Source: Chitinophagales bacterium
Lineage (GTDB): Bacteria > Bacteroidota > Bacteroidia > Chitinophagales > UBA2359
Reading direction: 5' to 3'
Length of the DNA: 5,393 nt
Assembly: GCA_020629595.1 (NCBI GenBank)
Contig: JAHDDA010000142.1
Span: forward strand, 1-5,393
In this document: piece after piece, positions 1 through 5,393 of the stretch
Layout of the letters: each line of letters begins with the position of its first letter
Position numbering within the stretch: the stretch's first letter is position 1
Notes under the pieces: generated by a model
The model's database searches: none
What the model saw: only the letters and a program-made list of their open reading frames with translations
Told to the model about the DNA's origin: nothing
Made by a program: the position numbers and the translations under genes

Positions 1-33
1 CACGCAATGAAGGATGATTTTTTGGATTTATAA
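1..33 (+). CDS. Possible C-terminal end of a rightward gene (partial)
   Basis: Frame 1 is open from the window edge to a TAA at 31-33 and reads HAMKDDFLDL. The other two plus-strand frames hit stops at once (TGA at 8-10 and TGA at 15-17). The acidic, leucine-ending tail would suit a protein C-terminus, and a rightward gene here would converge with the leftward gene at 109. Ten codons are too few to name a family or even to prove coding. The frame could be open by chance. Confidence 0.3.
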   Translation, partial: HAMKDDFLDL

Positions 34-108
34 AAATAAGATTTTAAAACTCTTTTGCTTTAATACTTTATCATTTACCAAATTTATGAAAATTTTTGTT
101 CTACTATC

Positions 109-1344
109 TTAAAATCCATCAACAAAATCTTGTAAATAGGCATATTCATTTGTTAGTTTGCCATTTCTGGTTAAAGTTGCACCAGCAATAATATTACTTG
201 CTTCTGGTTTTATTAATTCTGGAATGATTAATTCAACCATATTTTTACCAAAATCTTGAGATGCGTCTCTTGCCAATTCATTGGGTAAATTATCAATTGT
301 CATCATATCAACTGTATTCGATTGATAAGGATAATCCATTTTACCAGTTCCCTTGTTATACCCAAAAACAGGGTTTTTAATTACACTTGCATCTAAAGTT
401 GAAGGAATTGATGAAGTTGGTACTTTAGCATTAGGTTTAGCAATATCACAAGTAACATCGGCAATTACGCTAATTCTAAAATTTTCTTGTTTCATTTCTT
501 CAGCAGTAAAATAAACTGGATTTTTATTACTCCAATAAATACCATTTATAAATAAATCTGTTGAAGTGTAATACTTTTCAAATGGACAACAATACAACTC
601 TGGATATTTTTTAAATTCTTCTCTATCAAAACCTTCATCGGTTTTTCGTTCATAAAAATCAGCGTATCTCAGGTGTGTAAAAACGGCTTCATTAAAATTA
701 TTCTTCAAATACTCATTGGGCGAAACTTCTTTTATGCCCGTAGCTCGCATAGTTTCTAAAGAACCTAATGCTACTTTGCCCTCACCAGTAATTATGGTTT
801 TAAAATTTGGAAAAGAAACACGCTTATAATATTCTTTAATTTGCTTGAAGTCTTTCATTACATAAGCGGGTGGAAGAGCAAATTTACTTGTTCTCATTCC
901 ATAAGCCTGTAAACCATTGTGTGCACCAACAATACCTGCAAAACGTCCAAAACCAATTACTCTTTTTCCATTTTCATAACGCAAACATTCATAATCTACC
1001 ATTCTAATATTCTTTTTCAAGAAAGTTTGTAGGAGTTCTCTATTGTATATTTGCTTTTTGTGGGTGTGCGAGAAGAAAAAATAAATTTTATTTTCTAATA
1101 ACCTTTCTTTAGGCACTTCTTTTACCCCAATTAAAATATCTCTGTCCGAAACATCTTCTACCAATTTAATTCCTTCAGTCTCATAATCTTCATCTTTGAA
1201 ACATCTGTTCGGTGATTTTTCAACAACCAAGTCTATTTGAGGAAACTTATTTATTAACTGTTTGCAATAAGCTGGTGGTAAAGGTACTCTAAAATCTGGT
1301 GGATTTTTATATTCTCTTATAACGCCAATTTTTATCTTATTCAT
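109..1344 (-). CDS. Lysine-ketoglutarate reductase / saccharopine dehydrogenase (lysine-forming)-like NAD(P)-dependent enzyme
   Basis: This cytosolic 411-residue protein belongs to the AlaDH/PNT superfamily. The N-terminal signature is IREYKNPPDFRVPL, with Arg19 as the conserved arginine. Residues 73-97 carry GVKEVP (Lys75) and FFSHTHKK (His93); these match the catalytic Lys/His pair of saccharopine dehydrogenases (Lys77 and His96 in yeast LYS1). The dinucleotide-binding loop is ITGEGKVALGS (185-195). It resembles the TGxGxVxxG loop of the lysine-ketoglutarate reductase (LKR) half of animal and plant LKR/SDH more than the LYS1 loop. Other LKR-like blocks are FINGIYW (265-271), DVTCDI (296-301), IDNLPNELA (350-358) and the end block LTRNGKLTNEYAYLQ. 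The family reaction joins lysine and 2-oxoglutarate into saccharopine reversibly; for a bacterium with an LKR-type protein I infer lysine breakdown. The length is complete for one LKR domain, with no SDH half fused. ATG 1344 puts the signature motif at the normal distance from the N-terminus. Automated pipelines may call it alanine dehydrogenase; the LKR-specific blocks argue against that. Confidence 0.85.
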   Translation of the reverse strand: MNKIKIGVIREYKNPPDFRVPLPPAYCKQLINKFPQIDLVVEKSPNRCFKDEDYETEGIKLVEDVSDRDILIGVKEVPKERLLENKIYFFFSHTHKKQIYNRELLQTFLKKNIRMVDYECLRYENGKRVIGFGRFAGIVGAHNGLQAYGMRTSKFALPPAYVMKDFKQIKEYYKRVSFPNFKTIITGEGKVALGSLETMRATGIKEVSPNEYLKNNFNEAVFTHLRYADFYERKTDEGFDREEFKKYPELYCCPFEKYYTSTDLFINGIYWSNKNPVYFTAEEMKQENFRISVIADVTCDIAKPNAKVPTSSIPSTLDASVIKNPVFGYNKGTGKMDYPYQSNTVDMMTIDNLPNELARDASQDFGKNMVELIIPELIKPEASNIIAGATLTRNGKLTNEYAYLQDFVDGF

Positions 1345-1352
1345 ATATCAAA

Positions 1353-1375
1353 TACTTTTGCACTTACTATTTTTG
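1353..1375 (+). promoter_or_regulatory. Two candidate -7 elements for the rightward DUF389 gene
   Basis: TACTTTTG (1353-1360) and TATTTTTG (1368-1375) both match the Bacteroidota -7 consensus TAnnTTTG exactly. Neither has a TTTG or TTG at the expected distance upstream, so the -33 half is missing. If used, they would give a leader of about 95-110 nt before the ATG at 1478, and that leader would include the inverted repeat at 1391-1420. The support is weak. Confidence 0.25.
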
Positions 1376-1390
1376 AAAAAAGCAGTCTTA

Positions 1391-1420
1391 AAGAGGAAAG
1401 TACAAAACTTTTCTACTCTT
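1391..1420. repeat. Imperfect inverted repeat in the divergent intergenic region
   Basis: AAGAG (1391-1395) plus GAAAG (1396-1400) pair with CTTTTC (1408-1413) and CTCTT (1416-1420) around a 7-base loop, with a TA bulge and a single-T bulge. The octamer TCTTAAAG also occurs twice in direct orientation at 1386-1393 and 1417-1424. The dyad overlaps the candidate minus-strand promoter, so it could be an operator. It could also form a hairpin in the leader of the rightward gene. No T-run follows on either strand, so it is not an intrinsic terminator. Confidence 0.35.
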
Positions 1421-1433
1421 AAAGGATTGCAAT
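1403..1433 (-). promoter_or_regulatory. Candidate flavobacterial sigma promoter for the leftward LKR-like gene
   Basis: Read on the minus strand, ATTG (1433-1430) is followed after exactly 19 bases by AAGTTTTG (1410-1403). The Bacteroidota housekeeping promoter is TTTG-N19-TAnnTTTG, so each element has one mismatch and the spacing is exact. Transcription would begin near 1396-1397, giving a 5' untranslated leader of roughly 50 nt before the ATG at 1344. Short A/T-rich motifs recur by chance in such DNA, so this is a candidate only. Confidence 0.4.
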
Positions 1434-1477
1434 TTTATAAAAATTCTACAAGAAAATATTAATACTATTAATAATTT

Positions 1478-2911
1478 ATGAAAACAAATTCAGATAAACC
1501 CAAAGTTGACCTAACGTCGTATAGTGGTAAAACTCTAAGTGAATACTTTGGCAATTTATTCTCGCATATATTCGATTTACGTGATGGATTAGATCGCAAA
1601 GGAACGGTTGAACGCATTAAAAGTAATATTGTAATGCAAGGAGCAAACGTTTGGTTGCTTATTTGTTCAATCTTTGTAGCTTCCTTGGGTTTAGACCTCA
1701 ACTCATCGGCTGTAATTATTGGAGCAATGTTAATTTCTCCCTTAATGTCGCCAATTTTAGGAATTGGTTTAGCTGTTGGTATTTACGATAGAAAATTATT
1801 GGCTAAATCTCTTATAAATTATGGGATTGCCCTTTTTATAGCATTAACTACAAGTATAATTTACTTTTACCTAACGCCTTTTGGAGCAGAAACTCCAGAA
1901 ATAATGGCTCGTACTCAACCCCATTTACTTGATGTACTTGTTGCTTTTTTTGGTGGTGTTGCAGGTATTGTAGCAAGTTCACGTAAAGATTTAATAAATG
2001 CTGTTCCAGGTGTAGCAATTGCAACTGCATTAATGCCACCTGTTTGTGTTGCTGGTTTTGGAATTGCCAATTTAAACTGGGAAATTTTTTCAGGCGCAAT
2101 TTATTTATTTTTCTTAAACACCGTTTTTGTAGCCTTAGCAACCTATTTAATTGTTCGTTTACTACGTTATCCCTATAAAGAATACTTAAATGACAATGAT
2201 AAAAAACGAAACCAATTATTTATTTTCCTTTTTGTTGGCTTAGTTACTTTGCCAAGTATATTAAAAATGATGGAAATAATTAGTGATATACGAACCGAAA
2301 ATCAAATAAAAAACTATTTACGTGCTTCATTAAGCGAATATGATGGTGAAATTCAAGATATTATCATAAACGAAAATAAAGAAAATGACAGTAGAAAGGT
2401 AAGTGTATATTTATACGGAACACCTATTGAAGATGCAGATGAGTTTAATATGTACAAGCATATTAAAAGTACGCTTTGTGCGAATTGTGAGAACTTAGAC
2501 TTAAATTATTCATCGGTAGAGTTACCTGATATGGGAAAATTTGGTAATGATTTGGAACAAAAATACAACCTAAAATTAACGCATTCTACTGAACAATTAG
2601 AAGCAAAAATTAACGCCAAATTAGATTCTATTCAAATAGAATTAGCCAACTTTGCTATAAAAGATACTACACAAAGGGTAAGCCTTTCAATTACTGAAAA
2701 GGTAGATACGTTGTTTAATGAAATAACACAATTCTGGATTGGTGATTTAGAAATGTCTAACTTTGAAACCAAAGAAAACGCCATTGAAACAACTGCTTTA
2801 ATTAAATTTAAAAAAGGAATAAATTCTTATGATAAGAAAAAAGTATTAAAACGCTTATCTACCTTTTTAAATACCGAAATGAACGATACAATTGAGGTAA
2901 AAGAATGGTAA
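1478..2911 (+). CDS. DUF389 family integral membrane protein with long soluble C-terminal part
   Basis: This is a 477-residue inner-membrane protein of unknown function from the DUF389 (TIGR00341/TIGR00271-like) family. After a charged N-terminus (1-54), about seven hydrophobic segments lie near 56-74, 77-102, 111-133, 150-167, 174-197, 203-228 and 246-268. Family hallmarks are SSAVIIGAMLISPLMSPILGIG (76-97), the FFGGVAGIVASSRKD block (157-171) and PGVAIATALMPPVCVAGFGI (177-196). These Gly/Pro-rich repeats are where the family is most conserved. Residues 270-477 are hydrophilic: an alpha/beta segment (about 294-349), an amphipathic probable coiled coil (about 354-395) and a second alpha/beta segment (about 423-477) that looks related to the first. 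The family is often guessed to be a transporter or channel, but nothing here shows a substrate. ATG 1478 has no Shine-Dalgarno sequence, only an A/T-rich leader, as is usual in Bacteroidota. The stop lies 19 bp before the Uma2 gene. Confidence 0.9.
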   Translation: MKTNSDKPKVDLTSYSGKTLSEYFGNLFSHIFDLRDGLDRKGTVERIKSNIVMQGANVWLLICSIFVASLGLDLNSSAVIIGAMLISPLMSPILGIGLAVGIYDRKLLAKSLINYGIALFIALTTSIIYFYLTPFGAETPEIMARTQPHLLDVLVAFFGGVAGIVASSRKDLINAVPGVAIATALMPPVCVAGFGIANLNWEIFSGAIYLFFLNTVFVALATYLIVRLLRYPYKEYLNDNDKKRNQLFIFLFVGLVTLPSILKMMEIISDIRTENQIKNYLRASLSEYDGEIQDIIINENKENDSRKVSVYLYGTPIEDADEFNMYKHIKSTLCANCENLDLNYSSVELPDMGKFGNDLEQKYNLKLTHSTEQLEAKINAKLDSIQIELANFAIKDTTQRVSLSITEKVDTLFNEITQFWIGDLEMSNFETKENAIETTALIKFKKGINSYDKKKVLKRLSTFLNTEMNDTIEVKEW

Positions 2912-2930
2912 CTTTGGTAAAATTACTTAT

Positions 2931-3560
2931 ATGGGTGCTGTTAAATTACAAAAAAAGAAATATACACTTGAAGAATATTACGAGCTTCAAGACAAGATTA
3001 ATACAAAAGGTATAATTCACGATGGAGAAAATATACGTAGCCTTGACTTTTGGGACGGCGATATTGTGTTTATGGCTGGTGGAACACGCAACCACGGAAA
3101 AATTGGAACGAATTTAACTGGTTCGGTATGGCAAGCATTGAAAGGTAATAAATGTCAACCTTTTAACTCTGACACAGGTTTAGCAATCGACGAATATAAA
3201 ACTACCTTACACCCTGATTTATTTGTGGTTTGTGGTGAAGAAAAAATAAGCAGTTTTGATAAAGAAGCTATCACTAATCCAACCGTAATTTTTGAGGTTT
3301 TATCAAAATCTACCGAACTTTATGATAGAAATGCTAAATTTAAAAAATACAAAACGCTTGATTCTTTCAAAGAATACATACTTGTTTCGCAACACAAACC
3401 ATTAATTGAAACAATATACAAACAAGGCGATAACCTTTGGTCTTTTCACGAAGCAAAAGGATTAAATAATGAATTACACATCCGTTCTTTAGATATTTTT
3501 ATTTCACTTAATGAAATTTACAAAACGGTCATTTTTCCTAAGCAGGAAGATGAAGATTAA
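2931..3560 (+). CDS. Uma2 family (DUF820) PD-(D/E)XK endonuclease-like protein
   Basis: This is a 209-residue soluble protein of the Uma2 family, a restriction-endonuclease-like fold. It opens with KKKYTLEEYYEL (8-19), the usual Uma2 start. The strand that normally reads ELIDGE-x-V-x-M appears here as LDFWDGDIVFMAG (38-50), after an extra stretch of about 20 residues. The nuclease core is visible: HPDLFVV (94-100) with Asp96, VIFEVLSKST (119-128) with Glu122, and YDRNAKFKKY (131-140) with Asp132, Lys136 and Tyr140. All predicted active-site positions are present, so it may be catalytically competent. The true substrate of stand-alone Uma2 proteins is not established, and no methylase, toxin or CRISPR partner is next to it. 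The length is typical of the family (about 190-210). ATG 2931 fits the N-terminal motif and follows the DUF389 stop by 19 bp, which suggests translation from a shared message. Confidence 0.88.
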   Translation: MGAVKLQKKKYTLEEYYELQDKINTKGIIHDGENIRSLDFWDGDIVFMAGGTRNHGKIGTNLTGSVWQALKGNKCQPFNSDTGLAIDEYKTTLHPDLFVVCGEEKISSFDKEAITNPTVIFEVLSKSTELYDRNAKFKKYKTLDSFKEYILVSQHKPLIETIYKQGDNLWSFHEAKGLNNELHIRSLDIFISLNEIYKTVIFPKQEDED

Positions 3561-3593
3561 GTTCCATAAATTGTATAAACACATTTTTTAATT

Positions 3594-3614
3594 CTTAATA
3601 CTTAGTACTTAATT
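3594..3614 (+). repeat. Three tandem 7-bp units abutting the TTG start
   Basis: CTTAATA (3594-3600), CTTAGTA (3601-3607) and CTTAATT (3608-3614) are three consecutive heptamers differing at one or two positions. The last unit contains the in-frame TAA (3610-3612) and the first two bases of the TTG start codon (3613-3615). They lie in the 52-bp gap after the Uma2 gene. This could be a ribosome-binding or regulatory context, or a small slippage-prone repeat. Three short A/T-rich units can also arise by chance. Confidence 0.5.
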
Positions 3615-5157
3615 GCAAATATTACAACTGCGACTTAGCCCTGAAGAAACTTTTAACGAAGCGTTTTTAAAGCAAAAAATTGCTAAAGAATTAGCTGTAT
3701 CTGAAAACGAAATAACGCATATTCAATCACTTAAACGTTCATTAGATGCAAGGCAACGCAACATAAGATACAACCTAAAAGTTGCCGTTTATTTGAATAA
3801 TGAAATTATTGAAAACAAGCAATTTGAAACCAAGTACCAAAACGTTTCAAATGCCGAAAAAGTAATAATCATTGGTGCAGGTCCAGCTGGTTTATTTGCC
3901 GCTTTACGCTTAATTGAATTAGGTAAAAAACCAATAATTTTAGAACGTGGGAAAGATATAAAAGCACGCCGTAGAGATTTAGCAAAATTAAATAAAGAAC
4001 ATATTGTAAATCCAGAATCTAATTATTGTTTTGGAGAAGGTGGTGCAGGTACTTATTCAGATGGAAAACTTTATACACGTTCTAAAAAACGAGGCGTTTT
4101 AGAACGCATTTTAAATATTTTAGTTGCTCACGGAGCAAAACAAGATATTTTAGTTGATGCTCATCCGCATATAGGAACAAATAAACTTCCACAAATAATT
4201 CAAAATATAAGAGAAACCATTATTGAATACGGCGGCGAAGTTCACTTCAATACCAAAGTAGTTGATTTCATCATTAAAAATAATCAAATTCGAGGTGTTT
4301 TGTGCCAAAATAACGATAAAATAGAAGCTCAAAATGTAATTTTAGCAACAGGACATTCGGCTCGTGATATTTTTGAATTATTGAACAAAAAAAAGATAAA
4401 AATTGAAGCCAAGCCTTTTGCTTTGGGTGTAAGGGTTGAACACCCACAGGCTTTAATTGATAAAATACAATACAAACGCCATCAACGTGGTGAGTTTTTA
4501 CCACCCGCCTCTTACAAATTGGTAAAACAGGTGAAAAACCGAGGAGTTTATTCGTTTTGTATGTGTCCGGGTGGCATAATTGCCCCTTGTGCTACTAATG
4601 AAGGCGAGGTAGTTACCAATGGTTGGTCGCCCAGTAAGCGAGATAAAGCCACTTCTAATTCGGGTATTGTAGTAGAATTACGTTTAGAAGATATGCAGCA
4701 ATTTGCCCACAAAGGAGAATTAATGGGTGTTTATTTTCAGCAAGCGATAGAACAAAAAGCGTGGCAATTGGCAGGTAAAACACAAGCAGTTCCTGCTCAA
4801 CGCTTAGTAGATTTTGTAAATGGGAAAACATCTACTTCTATTCCGAAAACATCGTATATTCCAGGAACTACAAGTGTTGAGTTCAGTAATATTTTCCCTA
4901 AATTCATACACCAAACTTTACAAGCTGGCTTTCAAGAATTTGGTAAAATGATGAAAGGCTATTATACTAACGAAGCGGTTGTTCACGCACCAGAATCTCG
5001 TACCTCATCACCTGTTCGTATTCCTAGAAACTGGGAAACTTTAGAACATCCTCAAATTAAAGGATTATACCCTTGCGGAGAAGGAGCAGGCTATGCTGGT
5101 GGTATTTTATCGGCAGCAATAGATGGAGAAAGGTGTGCTAATGCCATAGAAACATAA
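3613..5157 (+). CDS. FAD-dependent oxidoreductase, COG2509 type (NAD(P)/FAD-dependent dehydrogenase family)
   Basis: This 514-residue cytosolic flavoprotein is of the uncharacterised COG2509 family. Residues 1-80 form the small N-terminal alpha/beta domain typical of the family, with the DARQR-x-I-x-Y pattern at 45-53. The FAD Rossmann motif is VIIIGAGPAGLFAALRL (84-100), with Glu111 as the ribose-binding acid. Other family blocks are FGEGGAGTYSDGKLYTR (140-156), ILATGHSARD (243-252), the Cys-containing FCMCPGGIIAP (315-325), ESRTSSPVRIPR (461-472) and the C-terminal FAD loop LYPCGEGAGYAGGILSAAIDG (485-505). The substrate is unknown. The start is TTG: the codon just before it is TAA, and the first internal methionine is residue 317, so no ATG could give the N-terminal domain. 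The TTG start gives the expected M-x-I-x-x-L-x-L-R beginning. The gene is 52 bp after Uma2 with no clear promoter between them, so it may be co-transcribed. Its stop codon overlaps the A-run of the minus-strand terminator. Confidence 0.88.
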   Translation: MQILQLRLSPEETFNEAFLKQKIAKELAVSENEITHIQSLKRSLDARQRNIRYNLKVAVYLNNEIIENKQFETKYQNVSNAEKVIIIGAGPAGLFAALRLIELGKKPIILERGKDIKARRRDLAKLNKEHIVNPESNYCFGEGGAGTYSDGKLYTRSKKRGVLERILNILVAHGAKQDILVDAHPHIGTNKLPQIIQNIRETIIEYGGEVHFNTKVVDFIIKNNQIRGVLCQNNDKIEAQNVILATGHSARDIFELLNKKKIKIEAKPFALGVRVEHPQALIDKIQYKRHQRGEFLPPASYKLVKQVKNRGVYSFCMCPGGIIAPCATNEGEVVTNGWSPSKRDKATSNSGIVVELRLEDMQQFAHKGELMGVYFQQAIEQKAWQLAGKTQAVPAQRLVDFVNGKTSTSIPKTSYIPGTTSVEFSNIFPKFIHQTLQAGFQEFGKMMKGYYTNEAVVHAPESRTSSPVRIPRNWETLEHPQIKGLYPCGEGAGYAGGILSAAIDGERCANAIET

Positions 5158-5159
5158 AA

Positions 5160-5194
5160 AAAGCCCGACACTTTAATTAAAGATGTCGGACTTT
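5160..5194 (-). terminator. Intrinsic terminator for the leftward gene at the right edge, shared with the convergent gene
   Basis: AAAG-C-CCGACA-CTTT (5160-5174) pairs with AAAG-A-TGTCGG-A-CTTT (5179-5194) around an AATT loop, with one bulged A at 5183. The only irregular pair is C5164 against A5190. On the minus-strand transcript this becomes a G-U wobble, so the stem is nearly continuous. On that strand seven T residues (complement of 5156-5162) follow the stem. On the plus strand the sequence after the stem is GAAAAAAC with no T-run. The hairpin therefore best serves the leftward gene ending at 5220, although it may also hinder readthrough from the rightward gene. Confidence 0.8.
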
Positions 5195-5219
5195 GAAAAA
5201 ACATTCAACAAAGCAAAAC

Positions 5220-5393
5220 TTAATCAACTATAAACTTTGCCTTTTTTATTTGCTTACCATCATTAATAACAATAAAGTAAGTGCCAGTAGCAAAATTAGA
5301 AACGTCAATTTGGAAGGTATTAGCACCGCTTAAACTTTCTACTTTTACTGTTTGTACTAAGTTCCCAATAACACTATAAACATTTATAGCAAT
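5220..5393 (-). CDS. C-terminal end of a T9SS-secreted protein: type A sorting domain (partial)
   Basis: The minus strand from the window edge (5393) reads 57 open codons to a TAA at 5222-5220. The start lies beyond the window. The peptide begins IAINVYSVIGNLVQTV and continues with GANTFQIDVSNFATGTYFIV, then ends KQIKKAKFIVD. This is the pattern of the T9SS type A C-terminal sorting domain (TIGR04183, Por_Secre_tail): a VY-x-x-x-G strand, a Dxx-x-x-x-x-G-x-Y-x-(I/V) turn-strand and a final Lys-rich KK-x-K-F/I-x-V strand. In the family this domain directs a protein that has crossed the inner membrane by Sec through the T9SS outer-membrane translocon, and is usually cut off as the cargo is released or attached to the surface. 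The cargo itself (enzyme, adhesin or other) is not visible. The gene runs convergent to the FAD oxidoreductase and is followed 25 bp later by its terminator. Confidence 0.9.
   Translation of the reverse strand: MAINVYSVIGNLVQTVKVESLSGANTFQIDVSNFATGTYFIVINDGKQIKKAKFIVD

Noticed and set aside
42..58. AAGATTTTAAAACTCTT dyad followed on the minus strand by ATTTTT, considered as a terminator for the LKR-like gene
   Set aside because: The stem is almost all A-T with a bulge and no proper loop, so it would be very unstable. It is not distinguishable from background A/T-rich spacer.
1468..1701. 77-codon open frame on the minus strand over the start of the DUF389 gene
   Set aside because: It is antisense to a well-supported coding sequence and has no recognisable motif.
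1848..2141. 97-codon open frame on the minus strand inside the DUF389 gene
   Set aside because: It is antisense to the conserved membrane region, with Leu/Gln-rich low-complexity composition expected from reversing hydrophobic codons. No family resemblance.
2931..3560. Uma2 gene as part of a restriction-modification, toxin-antitoxin or CRISPR-linked defence system
   Set aside because: No methylase, antitoxin, Cas gene, repeat array or integrase is in the window, so there is no support beyond the nuclease-like fold.
4387..4395. Run of eight A then G forming an in-frame A-AAA-AAG slippery heptamer in the flavoprotein gene
   Set aside because: The motif matches the dnaX-type slippery site, but a -1 shift hits a stop after a few codons and would cut the protein before the C-terminal FAD loop. 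A-runs of this size are expected in Lys codons of A/T-rich DNA, and no strong downstream hairpin is evident.
4150..4504. Two overlapping minus-strand open frames (60 and 76 codons) inside the flavoprotein gene
   Set aside because: Both lie opposite conserved FAD-protein coding sequence and show no domain or start context of their own.

Overview
The window is A/T-rich and lacks Shine-Dalgarno-like sequences before its genes. At its right edge it encodes a C-terminal secretion signal typical of type IX secretion system (T9SS) cargo. Together these point to a Bacteroidota genome, most likely a Flavobacteriia relative. All functional names below come from motifs and family knowledge recalled by eye; no database search was run.

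Layout. Bases 1-33 may be the last codons of a rightward gene that starts outside the window. Bases 109-1344 (minus strand) encode a stand-alone protein of the lysine-ketoglutarate reductase / saccharopine dehydrogenase (lysine-forming) type, in the AlaDH/PNT superfamily. A 133-bp divergent intergenic region follows; it holds a plausible flavobacterial promoter for the leftward gene and an imperfect inverted repeat. Three rightward genes come next: a DUF389 membrane protein with a long soluble C-terminal part (1478-2911), a Uma2-family PD-(D/E)XK nuclease-like protein (2931-3560) and a COG2509-type FAD-dependent oxidoreductase (3613-5157). The first two are only 19 bp apart and probably share a transcript. 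The third starts at a TTG codon directly after an in-frame stop, at the end of a short 7-bp tandem repeat. A hairpin terminator (5160-5194), oriented for the minus strand, separates it from a convergent gene. Only the last 57 codons of that gene are in the window (5220-5393); they encode a T9SS type A sorting domain.

How the genes relate. The leftward enzyme probably works in lysine metabolism, and no partner for it is visible here. The three rightward genes have no known joint pathway. Their collinearity may reflect an operon, but it may be simple adjacency. I see no phage, transposon, CRISPR, rRNA or tRNA signal. The window reads mainly as ordinary chromosome; its most notable points are the unusual TTG start, the duplicated soluble domain of the DUF389 protein, the split lysine-ketoglutarate reductase and the partial secreted protein.
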